DNA of 64,000 nucleotides from Pseudoalteromonas sp. MM1 (GCF_030296835.1 NZ_AP027923.1:558001-622000); one strand, 5' to 3'; positions 54,639-64,000 are shown, numbered from the stretch's first letter. Notes: generated by a model from the sequence alone, not told the origin. Numbers and translations are program-made.

Positions 54639-55101
54639 CTAATTAATCTTAATATAAGGCTTCATTAATTTCGTTAGCTCTTGTAAAAAACAATTCAAAT
54701 TAGAACTAGCTTCTCTATTGTATTCATAAATCCTTTCTAGGGCAGCTGGTTCACCAGTGCTTTGCATTGCTCTTTTAGTACCATTAAAAGATATTACATA
54801 TTCATGTACTTTCTCTAGAAATTTATAAATTCCAGATTCTGACGGAAATAGTAATTCTGAAGCATGAAATGAAGCAATAAAGTGGCTAAAAGTAACGTCA
54901 GAAATATATCCATTGGTATACTCTTGATATAGCTTCTGCGAATCTATATAAACTTTATATCTGCTATTAAAAAGAGCTAGATTAAGATTACGTTTTTTGT
55001 ATTCGAGTTTGAATGGACGCAATTACAAACATAGCTATAGCTACAAAAGATGAGACCAGGGATACAATGAGTGTTAAGTTATCTATCGTGATGATAGGCA
55101 T
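54639..55101 (-). pseudogene. Frameshifted membrane-anchored hypothetical protein
   Basis: ATG 55101, behind AAGGATAAAGAAG, opens a frame for one membrane helix (LTLIVSLVSSFVAIAMFVIA) that stops at 54988. The downstream frame continues as RNLNLALFNSRYKVYID and onwards to 54639. Removing one A from the A6 tract (plus-strand T6, 54993-54998) joins IQTRIQK to RNLNLALF, giving a 153-residue protein. It resembles widespread small proteins with an N-terminal helix followed by a LFNxRYKVY segment, of unknown function. It lies in the accessory patch. Confidence 0.7.
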
Positions 55102-55403
55102 CTTCTTTATCCTTGTTTATCTATTTAGTCTATCATATCAGAAAGAAAATAAATAAAAATACTTATAAATCAGCAGCTTAGTTTGCCATACAGTCACTTA
55201 AACTAAAGTGTTTATTAACTTCCTGTACTTTAAGATATTTCACCAATTATATTTAAAAGCTGGCTTTGTAGGTTAGATAAATAAATATTCTAAGTTTTAT
55301 TTTGTGCATTAAATATTTTACACATGTTATCTGATATTAACCAAACAATGAAAAGAGAATAATAAGCATTAAATATTCGATTATATAAGAGTTAAATTAT
55401 TTT
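55102..55403. other. AT-rich intergenic region
   Basis: No convincing gene is seen in this very AT-rich stretch. A 29-codon plus-strand frame starting at 55067 runs into it to 55156 but is weakly supported (see rejected items). Confidence 0.4.
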
Positions 55404-55480
55404 AGCTGATAGCTGATAGCTGATAGCTGATAGCTGATAGCTGATAGCTGATAGCTGATAGCTGATAGCTGATAGCTGAT
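55404..55480. repeat. Tandem heptamer repeat, 11 copies
   Basis: AGCTGAT is repeated 11 times without mismatch (77 bases), with a partial copy AGCT after it. It is non-coding because every frame contains stops (TGA, TAG). The array lies between the frameshifted membrane-protein gene and the terminator of the SYLF gene. Confidence 0.95.
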
Positions 55481-55523
55481 AGCTAACTTCCCATAAATTA
55501 CGTTATGTTAAATTAAATAAGAA

Positions 55524-55563
55524 ATAAAAAAGCGAGCGTGATTATACAAACCAGCCCGCTTTT
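55524..55563 (-). terminator. Terminator of the SYLF lipoprotein gene
   Basis: The stem AAAAGCGGGC / GCTCGCTTTT (read on the minus strand, one mismatch) is followed by T-rich sequence. Confidence 0.65.
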
Positions 55564-55580
55564 AGGAGAGTTATTAGGGG

Positions 55581-56144
55581 TTAATTTAGCTCAGAATCTA
55601 CCCAAAATTTAGTGCCTTTTAGTACAGCTTGAAGTGCAAGGCCATTTTCGGTTAAAGAATATACGGTAACTTGGTCGGCAATGGCTTCTGCAACCAGTGC
55701 TCCACCTTTATCTTCGTATTTTGCTGCGGCGTCTGCGTTACCGCCAAAGGCCCAACCATGTTCAATAAATCTATTTACTGCTGCTTGGTTATGAAAAACC
55801 ATAACAACGTTAAAGTCTTTTACACCTAAACCAAGCCCTAAACCGGCTTCACCCATATTCATGTAGGTTGATTTACCGGTTAAGTTATTTTTTACTACAC
55901 CGTACCCGCCACCAAAACTGGCTAAAACAACATTGACGTTTGCGTTATCAAACACCGCGTAACCGGCCGAGTTGGCAATTTGTTTTTTAACATCGGGTTT
56001 TTGTGCGTATAATTTGTCGAGCGTATTGTTTTTCATGCTTTGAACTAAAGCGCGTTTTTCGCTTGGTGATGCACTGCCTGTAGTAGCACAACCTGTTAGT
56101 AATACACTTATTGTAAGTAGGCCTAACACGATAAATTTTTTCAT
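55581..56144 (-). CDS. SYLF (YSC84-like) domain lipoprotein
   Basis: This 187-residue lipoprotein has the lipobox LTGC at Cys19 and a SYLF domain covering most of the chain: SAGYAVFDNANVNVVLASFGGGYG, then GEAGLGLGLGVKDFNVVMVF. Eukaryotic SYLF domains bind phosphoinositides; the bacterial role in the envelope is unclear. I use ATG 56144, preceded by TAAGGA; 14 upstream codons are open but lack signal character. It is divergent from the tyrosine recombinase gene. Confidence 0.88.
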   Translation of the reverse strand: MKKFIVLGLLTISVLLTGCATTGSASPSEKRALVQSMKNNTLDKLYAQKPDVKKQIANSAGYAVFDNANVNVVLASFGGGYGVVKNNLTGKSTYMNMGEAGLGLGLGVKDFNVVMVFHNQAAVNRFIEHGWAFGGNADAAAKYEDKGGALVAEAIADQVTVYSLTENGLALQAVLKGTKFWVDSELN

Positions 56145-56287
56145 AAAACTTTCCTTAATAAGATTCATATCAATGCGCAATAACAAAAATGCCTAAATAA
56201 GTAGACTTTCACTATGTCCAATACTAGACAGTATCGGACTTTAACGTTAAAGTGTAAGTCTATTATTTTATTGAATATATATACATT

Positions 56288-57499
56288 ATGCTTGTTGCTT
56301 TAGTTGATACGTTAAAACAATTAAGATATCAAATTGCTCATCTTGACGACGATACTCTAAATTCAGAATACCCAGAACTTGCATCCTTTATACAGCAAGT
56401 TGGCTTGACTGTAACTGAATCAAAGGACGAACTTAAATTCTTATACCAATTTTTATATGTGTACGGTCGAAAATCTGAAGCAACATTTAATCGTTTTCGT
56501 AACGAGCTCGAACGATTTTATTTGTGGTCTTGGTTAATTGCCGAAAAATCAGTGTTCGATTTAAAACGCGAAGACATTGAAGCCTATGTCGATTTTATGG
56601 TTGAGCCAGATAAAAAATGGGCATCAACTTCGGTGCAATGGCGCTACAAAGATGAGCAAGGCATTCGTAGATTAAACCAAAATTGGCGACCTTTTATGTT
56701 AAAGGAGTCAATTGCGAGTCAGCAAACATTAGCCGCAATGTTTACTGCGCTAAATGTATTTTATAAGTTTTCTATTTTAGAAGAAAAAACATTTGCTAAC
56801 TTTATTCCTGTAGTTAAAAAAAATAGCCCCTATTTGGTTGTGCAATCACAAATTCAGATCCCAGACACGCTAAGTGACATACAATGGGAATATGTATTTG
56901 GCGTAACACGCGATTTATGTGAAAAAAAACCAGAGCTTGAACGTAACTTGTTTACTTTGGCATGTTTAAAAGGTTTATATTTACGGATCTCGGAACTATC
57001 CGAGCGCCCTCAATGGTCACCCGTTATGTCGCACTTTTGGCAAGATAATGACGGTTTTTGGTTTTTACGAATAATGGGGAAAGGTAATAAACTACGAGAT
57101 GTTACCTTAAGTGATGATTTTGTTGAGTATTTAAAACGTTATAGATTGTACAGAGGATTACCCGCCCTACCTCGTGTTGATGAAGCTGAGCCATTGGTGC
57201 ATAAAATTCGTGGCCAAGGTGGGATGACAGTTAGGCAAATTAGGCGTTTAGTACAGCAAAGTTTTGATTTGGCTCAACAATCTTTACTTGATGATGGCTT
57301 CAAAGATGATGCAGAACAACTTGAAGCAGCCACTGCCCATTGGCTTCGTCACACGGGTGCAACGCATGATGCACAAACGCGACCGCTAAAACATTTATCG
57401 GAAGATTTAGGGCATTCTAAAATTGCGACAACCGATCAAATTTATATTCAAACAAATATTAAAGAGCGAGCAAAATCTGGCGTTAAAAGGAAAATTTAA
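56288..57499 (+). CDS. Tyrosine recombinase (phage-integrase family)
   Basis: This 403-residue site-specific recombinase has an N-terminal SAM-like DNA-binding domain (about 60-190) and a C-terminal catalytic domain. The catalytic set is visible: Arg in YLRISELSE, Lys in MGKGNKLRDV, His and Arg in HWLRHTGAT, His in LGHSK, and the nucleophile Tyr in TDQIYIQ near the end. No strong ribosome-binding site is seen before the ATG. Its stop overlaps the ATG of an antiporter gene (TAATG), which is unusual for an integrase. It borders a patch of decayed accessory genes, but no att repeats were identified. Confidence 0.9.
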   Translation: MLVALVDTLKQLRYQIAHLDDDTLNSEYPELASFIQQVGLTVTESKDELKFLYQFLYVYGRKSEATFNRFRNELERFYLWSWLIAEKSVFDLKREDIEAYVDFMVEPDKKWASTSVQWRYKDEQGIRRLNQNWRPFMLKESIASQQTLAAMFTALNVFYKFSILEEKTFANFIPVVKKNSPYLVVQSQIQIPDTLSDIQWEYVFGVTRDLCEKKPELERNLFTLACLKGLYLRISELSERPQWSPVMSHFWQDNDGFWFLRIMGKGNKLRDVTLSDDFVEYLKRYRLYRGLPALPRVDEAEPLVHKIRGQGGMTVRQIRRLVQQSFDLAQQSLLDDGFKDDAEQLEAATAHWLRHTGATHDAQTRPLKHLSEDLGHSKIATTDQIYIQTNIKERAKSGVKRKI

Positions 57500-58698
57500 T
57501 GGAATACTTAGTAATAGCATTTATTGGTTTTTTATTTTTGGTTTATTCAATTTCAATTAGGCAGCTAGAACGTACAGAAATAACTGGCCCTATGTTTTTT
57601 GTTATTGGCGGTATGTTTTTGGCATTTTTACTCCCCAATGAAGGAGAAAAATTAAAAGCAGGGATAGATTATTTATTACCATTAATAGAGCTAACGCTAA
57701 GTATATTTTTATTTTCTGATGCGGCTAAATCTAAGTTAGGGGTATTGAGGCATAGTTTTCAGTACCCTAGTTTATTATTATTTGTTGCCCTACCCTTAAC
57801 TTTATTATGCGGTATTGGTGTTAGCTTATTTTTATTTGCAGAGCTCTCGCTAATTCAATCGGCTTTGCTAGCAATTATTCTAACCCCAACCGATGCAGCA
57901 TTAAGTAAAGGTTTATTGCAAAGTACACAAGTGCCTGAAAAAATTAGGGAAGGTATAAATACCGAAAGCGGATTAAACGATGGCTTATGTGTACCAGTAT
58001 TTTTAATTTTTATTTTACTCGCTAAAAACCCTGACTCTGCCATTACGGCATCACATACATTAAGTGTGTTTTCAAGAGAGCTTGGCTTAGCACTTTTAAT
58101 TGCAAGTTTTTCTATAGCGATATTTATTCCGTTGTTAAATTTTGCAATGAAGCGACATTACTTTGCAAAAAGCACTAGCCCATTTTTACTTTTAGGTTTT
58201 GCGATGGCGGTGTTTTCTATCACTCAATATTTTCATGGCAGTGGATTTATAGCGGTGTTTATTGCAGGTTTGTTATTTGATAAATTTTCTAAAACCGATA
58301 TTCGCGCTGAATTAATAGAAGATTCTGAACACATTGCTGATTTTACATCGTTGATGATTTGGTGTTTATTTGGATTTGTGTGTGCTTATTTAGTAATACC
58401 CAAATTAAATACAAATATAATTGTGTATGCATTGCTAAGTACTACATTGATTAGAATAATTCCGGTTATGTTGTCGTTACAATTTACAGCACTTAACTGG
58501 AAAGAGCGTTTTACTTTTGCTTGGTTTGGGCCACGTGGTTTAGCATCAATTGTTTTTACATTAATGGTAATAGACACGCAAATAGAGAATAAATACGAGA
58601 TTGCCACTATTGCTATGACCACTATTTTATTTAGTGTGTTTATACATGGTATAAGTACAAAGCCAATTGCAGATAGTTTTACTAAACAATCTAAATAA
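57499..58698 (+). CDS. Cation:proton antiporter (CPA family)
   Basis: This 399-residue inner-membrane protein has about 11-12 membrane segments, of the NhaP-like CPA1 type exchanging sodium or potassium for protons. The ion-binding region LTPTDAALSKGLLQS lies near residue 131, followed by NTESGLNDGLCVPVF, with the conserved Asn-Asp pair in the SGLNDG motif. The FGPRGLASIVF motif near residue 340 is also typical. Its start overlaps the recombinase stop by one base, so translation is probably coupled. Confidence 0.92.
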   Translation: MEYLVIAFIGFLFLVYSISIRQLERTEITGPMFFVIGGMFLAFLLPNEGEKLKAGIDYLLPLIELTLSIFLFSDAAKSKLGVLRHSFQYPSLLLFVALPLTLLCGIGVSLFLFAELSLIQSALLAIILTPTDAALSKGLLQSTQVPEKIREGINTESGLNDGLCVPVFLIFILLAKNPDSAITASHTLSVFSRELGLALLIASFSIAIFIPLLNFAMKRHYFAKSTSPFLLLGFAMAVFSITQYFHGSGFIAVFIAGLLFDKFSKTDIRAELIEDSEHIADFTSLMIWCLFGFVCAYLVIPKLNTNIIVYALLSTTLIRIIPVMLSLQFTALNWKERFTFAWFGPRGLASIVFTLMVIDTQIENKYEIATIAMTTILFSVFIHGISTKPIADSFTKQSK

Positions 58699-58791
58699 CG
58701 TTTATAAAAATTACTGAAATTTTTGCCGAGCTATCTACACATTTTTCCAGCATCAAAATTGCTAAATTAATTAAGAAAGTTGATATAAATA

Positions 58792-58828
58792 AAAAAAGGC
58801 GTAACTTATTTTAAGTTACGCCTTTTTT
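58792..58828. terminator. Bidirectional terminator
   Basis: A perfect 17-bp stem (AAAAAAGGCGTAACTTA and its complement) with loop TTT lies between the convergent antiporter and ydiJ-type genes. Confidence 0.9.
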
Positions 58829-58842
58829 ATTTTTAACTTTTA

Positions 58843-61800
58843 TTAGCTAAGAACCTGTGCAAGTAGCTCTATTGGGTGCTTAGGTTTAAATTGTTCAAAG
58901 CGTTTTACTTGGCTGCGGCACGAAAACCCAGTAGATAAAAGTTGCTCTGGTTTATTTTTATCTACTATTGGTTTCCAACTCATTTCGTACAGTGCACGTG
59001 AATTTTTTTGGTTTTGTGCTTCGTGGCCATAAGTGCCGGCCATGCCACAACACCCCGTATTGGTGGTATTTAGAGTTAAGCCAATATCGGTAAAAATAGT
59101 TTTCCACACACTTGCCGCTTTTGGTAAAGCAGTTGTTTCTGTACAGTGGCTCAATAATGTAAATTCAGTATCGGTTTTTTGTTTAGCCGATAGCGATTTA
59201 AACGATTGAGTTTGTAGCCATTCATGGGCAAGTTGTACATGAAAATCACCGCGATTATTTTCTAAAATAGTATTGTATTCATCGTGATAACACATAACCA
59301 ACGAGGCATCTAAACCAACCAAAGGCGAATTAATATCAGCGAGATTGTTTAAAAACTCTGCGCCATTTTTTGCCGTTACTTTAAACTCATGCAAAAACCC
59401 TTTTACGTGTTGGGCTTTACCATTAGGTTTAAATGGTAATAGCATCGGCTTTTTACCCAGTGCGGTGATAAGTGTTATAAAACTTTGCACTAACTCGGCT
59501 TCGTAAAAGCTGGTAAATGGGTCTTGCACTATTAGCACATAGTTATTTTGTTCATCGCTTGAAAGTGAATTTAATAATTCAAAATCAAATTTATGTGCTT
59601 TTGCTACGCGTTTTTCAAGTGATGGAATGCTTAATTGAGGTGTATCTACATACCCTACTGTTTTTTTAATTAAACTACTTACTAAGTTTGTTTTAACAAT
59701 TGGGTTTATTACACGTGCAAATTTAGACATAACAGGCGCTGAACTTTCAATGTTAGCGACTAAATAATCTTTGAGTGGACGCGCGTAATAACTGTGATAG
59801 TAATTTAAAAAGCGTGCTCTAAAAGTAGGTACATCTACTTTAATTGGGCAAGATGTTGTACAGGCTTTACACGCTAAACATTCATCCATTGATTCTTTTA
59901 CTTCGTGCGAAAAATCGTAAACGCCTTTGTTTTTTTTGCGGCTATGAACAAAGCGCTCCCACCAGGTAATAACTTCGCCTTTGTTAAGTTCTTTTTCTAC
60001 TTCGAGCAAATCTACATTTTTAGACTCTTGAAGTCGTAACCATTCTCGCATTAATGTTGCGCGCCCTTTTGGCGAGTGTCTACGATCACCGGTTACTTTA
60101 TACGACGGACACATTGGTGAATTTTCGTCGTAGTTAAAACAAATACCGTTACCATTACAGGTCATTGCATTGTTAAAACTTGTTTTTACATCTATAGAAA
60201 TTTGCTTATCGAAGTACGAACGTTTTTGCCCATCTACGCTAACTAGTGAGTCTTCACTTTCAATAGGTGTGCATATTTTTCCTGGGTTTATTCTATTATT
60301 AGGATCGAAGGCGGTTTTTATTTTACGTAGTTGTTTAAATAAATGCTCACCAAAAAATTCAGGGCCATATTCACTGCGGTAACCTTTACCATGTTCGCCC
60401 CACATTAAACCGCCGTATTTAGCGGTGAGTTTTACAACTTCATCAGAAATTTTCCGAAGCAGTTTTTCTTGTTCTGGATCGCACATATCTAGCGCTGGGC
60501 GTACATGTAAAACACCCGCATCAACATGGCCGAACATACCATATTGTAAATTATGGCTATCGAGTAATGCTCTAAATTCTACGATGTAATCGGCTAAGTT
60601 TTCTGGCGGTACGGCGGTATCTTCAGCAAAGGCCAATGGCTTTTGGCTGCCTTTAACATTACCAAGTAACCCGACAGATTTTTTACGCATTGCGTAAATT
60701 TTTAAAATATCAGTTTTACTGCTGGTTAACTGATAGCCAATAACCCCGTTGGTTTGATTTGCTACGCACTCATCTAATAATGTACAAAGTGTATTTACTT
60801 TGTCTTTTATATCTTCAGGTGATACTGCATTAAACTCAACCATGTTGAGTCCTTGCATATCTTTATTTGGTACATCGGTTATTAAGTCCGATACTGAATG
60901 CCAAATAATATCTTCGCGAGCCAGGTTTAATACCTTGCTATCGACTGTTTCTACCGATGTTGCACGTGCATCTACTAAAAACGGAGAATGACGAAGTGCC
61001 GAATCAAAACTATCGTATTTAATATTTATCAGTGTTTTAAATTCGGCTATGGGAGTGAGGTTTAATTTTGCCTCGGTAACTATACCAAGCGAGCCTTCTG
61101 ATCCGGTAATTAGCCTACTCATATCAAAAGTTTGTAAGTCATCACTTAGCACATGCTCTAGGTCGTAGCCGGTTAAAAAGCGATTTAAACGTGGAAATTT
61201 TTCTAAAATAGCCTCACGCTCATTTAAAGAAATTTCCAATACTGTTTTGTAAAGGCTACCGATTAATGATTCTTGCTCGGCTATTACTTTAGCTTTTTCT
61301 ATGTCTATTGGTGATGTCACCATTGGGCTGCCATCGACTAAATAGGTAGTAAGTCCTAAAACATGGTTGCTGGTTTTACCGTAAACTAATGAACCTTGAC
61401 CTGATGCATCGGTACTGATCATTCCGCCAATGGTTGCTCGGTTACTTGTAGATAAGTCGGGTGAGAAAAAAAAGCCGTACGGTTTTAAAAAGTCGTTTAA
61501 TTGATCTTTAATTACACCTGTTTGTACTCTAACCCACCCTTCTTCAACATTAATTTCGAGTATTTCGCGCATATAACGTGATAAATCAACCACAATACCA
61601 GGTGTGAGTGACTGCCCGTTAGTACCTGTACCACCACCACGAGGGCCAAAAGTAAGCGACAAAAATGGGTCGCGAGATGCTGTTTGCAATGCCAATTGAA
61701 TGTCTTTTTCTGTTTTAGGAAAAATAACACCTTGTGGGATTTGCTGATAAATACTGTTATCGGTAGAGGCGGTTAAACGCGTTGCATAGCTTGCATCGGT

Positions 61801-61890
61801 GTCTCCACTAAACCCCTGATTTTTAAGTGTACTTAAGTAGTTTGCGACAAGCTCGGTCGCTGCATCTTGCTGTGTAATTGTTGCTATCAT
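58843..61890 (-). CDS. ydiJ: YdiJ-type FAD and Fe-S D-2-hydroxyacid dehydrogenase
   Basis: This 1,015-residue flavin/iron-sulfur oxidoreductase is closely similar along its length to E. coli YdiJ (1,018), which belongs to the D-lactate / D-2-hydroxyglutarate dehydrogenase group. It has an N-terminal FAD-binding domain (PRGGGTGTNGQSL near residue 83) and a flavin-linked C-terminal oxidase domain with FGHVDAGVLHVRPALD. A ferredoxin-like cluster CLACKACTTSCP follows near residue 670, then a CCG domain with TGCCGMAGTYG near residue 950. The exact 2-hydroxyacid is inferred from family knowledge. It is monocistronic. Confidence 0.92.
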   Translation of the reverse strand: MIATITQQDAATELVANYLSTLKNQGFSGDTDASYATRLTASTDNSIYQQIPQGVIFPKTEKDIQLALQTASRDPFLSLTFGPRGGGTGTNGQSLTPGIVVDLSRYMREILEINVEEGWVRVQTGVIKDQLNDFLKPYGFFFSPDLSTSNRATIGGMISTDASGQGSLVYGKTSNHVLGLTTYLVDGSPMVTSPIDIEKAKVIAEQESLIGSLYKTVLEISLNEREAILEKFPRLNRFLTGYDLEHVLSDDLQTFDMSRLITGSEGSLGIVTEAKLNLTPIAEFKTLINIKYDSFDSALRHSPFLVDARATSVETVDSKVLNLAREDIIWHSVSDLITDVPNKDMQGLNMVEFNAVSPEDIKDKVNTLCTLLDECVANQTNGVIGYQLTSSKTDILKIYAMRKKSVGLLGNVKGSQKPLAFAEDTAVPPENLADYIVEFRALLDSHNLQYGMFGHVDAGVLHVRPALDMCDPEQEKLLRKISDEVVKLTAKYGGLMWGEHGKGYRSEYGPEFFGEHLFKQLRKIKTAFDPNNRINPGKICTPIESEDSLVSVDGQKRSYFDKQISIDVKTSFNNAMTCNGNGICFNYDENSPMCPSYKVTGDRRHSPKGRATLMREWLRLQESKNVDLLEVEKELNKGEVITWWERFVHSRKKNKGVYDFSHEVKESMDECLACKACTTSCPIKVDVPTFRARFLNYYHSYYARPLKDYLVANIESSAPVMSKFARVINPIVKTNLVSSLIKKTVGYVDTPQLSIPSLEKRVAKAHKFDFELLNSLSSDEQNNYVLIVQDPFTSFYEAELVQSFITLITALGKKPMLLPFKPNGKAQHVKGFLHEFKVTAKNGAEFLNNLADINSPLVGLDASLVMCYHDEYNTILENNRGDFHVQLAHEWLQTQSFKSLSAKQKTDTEFTLLSHCTETTALPKAASVWKTIFTDIGLTLNTTNTGCCGMAGTYGHEAQNQKNSRALYEMSWKPIVDKNKPEQLLSTGFSCRSQVKRFEQFKPKHPIELLAQVLS

Positions 61891-62035
61891 GACGGCGATA
61901 ATTTAAGGCATTTGTGTAATTATATCATGGTGATGACTAATAGAAATTGAAGATTTTACAGTTTGTAACACTCTTTTTATCGTATTTTGAGCTGCTGTAT
62001 TTATAATCAAGTTAAACCATTGTATTGAGGTTTAT

Positions 62036-62245
62036 ATGAAAAAATGTCTATTACAGATCATAGGTGTGCTGTTTATTTTGCTTGGGTTGTTTTTTGCTGT
62101 AGTGCCAGGCCCCTCCCTGATATTTTTTATGGCGGGATTACTGTGTTTTTCTTTTTACTACCCAAAAGCCAGGCATTATTTAAAGCTTTGCCAAAGAGCC
62201 TTAACTAAATCGTGTAATTATTTAGATAAAAAATTAGCACGCTAA
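62036..62245 (+). CDS. Small PGPGW-like membrane protein
   Basis: This 69-residue protein has two hydrophobic segments (residues 5-22 and 28-42) around VVPGPSLIF, resembling the PGPGW family of putative transmembrane proteins. The C-terminal tail is basic. The start follows TTGAGG. Function is unknown. Confidence 0.78.
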   Translation: MKKCLLQIIGVLFILLGLFFAVVPGPSLIFFMAGLLCFSFYYPKARHYLKLCQRALTKSCNYLDKKLAR

Positions 62246-62259
62246 ATTATGCCACATAA

Positions 62260-62291
62260 AAAAATGCCAGCTATAAAGCTGGCATTTTTAT
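62260..62291. terminator. Bidirectional terminator
   Basis: A perfect 13-bp stem (AAAAATGCCAGCT / AGCTGGCATTTTT) with loop ATAA lies between the convergent small membrane protein and ppsA genes. Confidence 0.9.
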
Positions 62292-62310
62292 TTGTTACGG
62301 GTACTGATGA

Positions 62311-64000
62311 TTATTTAGCAAGTTTATCTGCTAGGTATAACCATGTTTCTAGTACTGTATCTGGGTTTAGTGAAACAGAATCAATGCCCTGCTCTACTAA
62401 CCATGCTGCAAAGTCTTCATGATCTGAAGGACCTTGGCCACAAATACCTACGTATTTACCTTTTTCTTTAGCAGTTTTAATTGCCATAGAAAGTAGCTTT
62501 TTAATAGCAGGATTACGCTCATCAAATAAATGTGCGATTAGGCCTGAGTCACGGTCAAGGCCAAGTGTTAACTGAGTTAAATCGTTAGAGCCGATAGAGA
62601 AACCATCGAACATCTCTAAAAATTCATCCGCAAGTAATGCATTTGAAGGAAGCTCACACATCATGATTACTTTAAGACCATTTTCGCCACGTTTAAGTCC
62701 GTGCTCTTCAAGTAATTCGATAACGCGTTTACCTTCTTCAAGGGTACGTACGAATGGGATCATGATTTCGATGTTGGTCATACCCATGCTGTTTCTTACG
62801 CGTTTGATTGCTTCACACTCAAGGGCAAAACAATCACGGAAGTCTTCAGAGATATAACGTGCAGCACCACGAAAACCAATCATTGGGTTTTCTTCTTCAG
62901 GTTCGTACTGCTCACCGCCTACTAAGTTTGCATATTCGTTTGATTTAAAATCAGACATGCGCACAATTACACGCTCTGGTGCAAAGGCACAGCCTAGCGT
63001 TGAAATACCTTCTACTAATTTAGAGATATAAAACTCTACCGGCGATTCGTAACCGGCAATAATGTCGGTAATTTCTGCTTGTAGAGCAGGTGATTGGGCA
63101 TCAAAATTTAATAGCGCTTTAGGGTGAACACCAATCATGCGGTTAATTACAAATTCAACACGTGCAAGGCCAACACCTGCATGTGGTAAACGTGCAAAGT
63201 CAAACGCGCGGTCTGGATTACCTACGTTCATCATCACTTTCATTGGTAGTTCTGGCATTTTATCCACGCGCGACGTCAGTATTTCAAAATCTAAAATACC
63301 TTCGTAGATGTAACCTGTATCGCCTTCAGCACATGATACGGTTACTTCTTGTCCCGCTTTAATTAAATCGGTTGCGTTACCACAGCCAACTACCGCAGGA
63401 ATACCGAGTTCACGGGCAATAATTGCGGCATGACACGTACGCCCACCGCGGTTTGTAACAATGGCCGCGGCGCGCTTCATGATAGGTTCCCAATCTGGGT
63501 CGGTCATGTCGGTAACTAAAATGTCGCCTTCTTGCACTTGGTCCATTTCTTTGATTGAATCAAGTACACGAACAACACCACTACCAATTTTATGGCCAAT
63601 GGCGCGGCCTTCAGCAATGACATTGCTTGTGCCATTTAATTGAAAACGCTCCATAATATTGGCATCTTCGTTTGAGCGAACGGTTTCTGGGCGCGCTTGC
63701 ACTATGTACAATTTGCCATCGTTTCCGTCTTTTGCCCATTCGATGTCCATAGGACGACCGTAATGCTTTTCGATAATTACAGCTTGCTTTGCAAGTTCTT
63801 GCACTTCTTCATCTGTAATTGAAAATTTGTTTGAAAGGCTTGGCTCTACGTCAACAATTTCTACTTGCTTACCGTGTGCTTCATCAGCAGAGTAAATCAT
63901 TTGAATGGCTTTTGAGCCAATATTACGACGTACTACTGATGGCAACCCTTTTTGTAATGTAGGTTTATGAACATAAAATTCATCAGGGTTTACTGCGCCC
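62311..64000 (-). CDS. ppsA: Phosphoenolpyruvate synthase, C-terminal part (runs off window)
   Basis: PpsA converts pyruvate and ATP to phosphoenolpyruvate, AMP and phosphate in gluconeogenesis. The frame is open to the window edge (reading [18 protein letters not shown] at the edge), so about 563 residues of the usual 790 are present, including the true C-terminus. The phosphorylated His lies in [21 protein letters not shown], the ATP-domain end in IVQARPETV, and the PEP-binding barrel in [18 protein letters not shown]. The internal frame start at 63945 is not a real start. The N-terminal ATP-grasp part lies outside. Confidence 0.96.
   Translation of the reverse strand, partial: GAVNPDEFYVHKPTLQKGLPSVVRRNIGSKAIQMIYSADEAHGKQVEIVDVEPSLSNKFSITDEEVQELAKQAVIIEKHYGRPMDIEWAKDGNDGKLYIVQARPETVRSNEDANIMERFQLNGTSNVIAEGRAIGHKIGSGVVRVLDSIKEMDQVQEGDILVTDMTDPDWEPIMKRAAAIVTNRGGRTCHAAIIARELGIPAVVGCGNATDLIKAGQEVTVSCAEGDTGYIYEGILDFEILTSRVDKMPELPMKVMMNVGNPDRAFDFARLPHAGVGLARVEFVINRMIGVHPKALLNFDAQSPALQAEITDIIAGYESPVEFYISKLVEGISTLGCAFAPERVIVRMSDFKSNEYANLVGGEQYEPEEENPMIGFRGAARYISEDFRDCFALECEAIKRVRNSMGMTNIEIMIPFVRTLEEGKRVIELLEEHGLKRGENGLKVIMMCELPSNALLADEFLEMFDGFSIGSNDLTQLTLGLDRDSGLIAHLFDERNPAIKKLLSMAIKTAKEKGKYVGICGQGPSDHEDFAAWLVEQGIDSVSLNPDTVLETWLYLADKLAK

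Noticed and set aside
54578..54646. 22-codon plus-strand frame with a good AAGGAAGAGG site
   Set aside because: It is very short, has no recognised family, and overlaps the end of the minus-strand pseudogene; more likely remnant sequence.
55067..55156. 29-codon plus-strand frame for a single-helix peptide (MSVKLSIVMIGIFFILVYLF) with AGGG before its ATG
   Set aside because: It overlaps the better supported start of the minus-strand membrane-protein gene, and hydrophobic short frames arise easily in AT-rich sequence. Ribosome profiling would decide.
55404..55484. Possible CRISPR array
   Set aside because: The 7-base units are contiguous with no spacers and there are no cas genes; it is a simple tandem repeat.
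53730..56287. Full mobile element bounded by attachment sites
   Set aside because: The decayed genes and nearby recombinase suggest an island, but I found no direct repeats, tRNA gene or transposase to define ends.

Overview
The window is low-GC gammaproteobacterial chromosome, most likely Pseudoalteromonas or a close Alteromonadales relative. I infer this from gene content and protein sequences; I ran no database search. Supporting signs are the minCDE-ycgL block, a TonB2-type cluster (DUF3450, TtpC-like, ExbB2, ExbD2, TonB2, TPR), many TonB receptors and secreted proteases, a YcgN-type Cys-cluster gene, and a YdiJ-type oxidoreductase. It is mostly ordinary single-copy chromosome with one small degraded accessory patch.

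Layout. 1-4.5 kb: a truncated pseudouridine synthase gene, the minCDE operon (minus), then ycgL and a lytic transglycosylase (plus) facing a GbsR-type regulator. 4.7-10.6 kb: a Fur-box-preceded siderophore receptor, a periplasmic amidohydrolase, and a divergent DUF885 lipoprotein peptidase. 10.6-17.9 kb: YcgN and a TrmH-type methyltransferase overlapping at TAATG, an orphan solute-binding protein, a FucP-type sugar transporter, and a tight chemoreceptor / diguanylate cyclase / CSWC-thioredoxin-fold operon. 18-28 kb: the TonB2 energy-transduction operon, followed by a beta-helix-type lipoprotein and a large TonB-dependent receptor behind what looks like a four-repeat PHO box. 28-34 kb: asd, a second diguanylate cyclase, an AsmA-like protein, a bacterial voltage-gated channel with an unusually acidic filter, and small conserved genes (YwbE, DUF4240).

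34-46.7 kb: a 2,099-residue (if repaired) secreted M4 metallopeptidase interrupted by a frameshift at a G6 tract, LexA-controlled umuDC, a divergent MarR / siderophore-interacting reductase pair with two palindromic operators, an LLM oxidoreductase and a patatin. 46.7-53.7 kb: a DMT exporter with an AraC regulator, then an Lrp-type regulator divergent from an ornithine cyclodeaminase / CtlX-type hydrolase operon, an AGCS amino-acid symporter and a second patatin. This suggests catabolism of citrulline or arginine through ornithine to proline.

53.8-56.2 kb is the accessory patch: a broken DUF4160 gene paired with an intact DUF2442 gene, a frameshifted membrane-anchored protein, an 11-copy heptamer repeat and a SYLF lipoprotein. 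It abuts a tyrosine recombinase whose stop overlaps the start of a cation/proton antiporter. 58.8-64 kb: ydiJ-type FAD/Fe-S dehydrogenase, a small membrane protein, and the C-terminal part of ppsA running off the window. Three single-base frameshifts in the window all fall at six-base homopolymers, so sequencing error has to be excluded before they are called biological.
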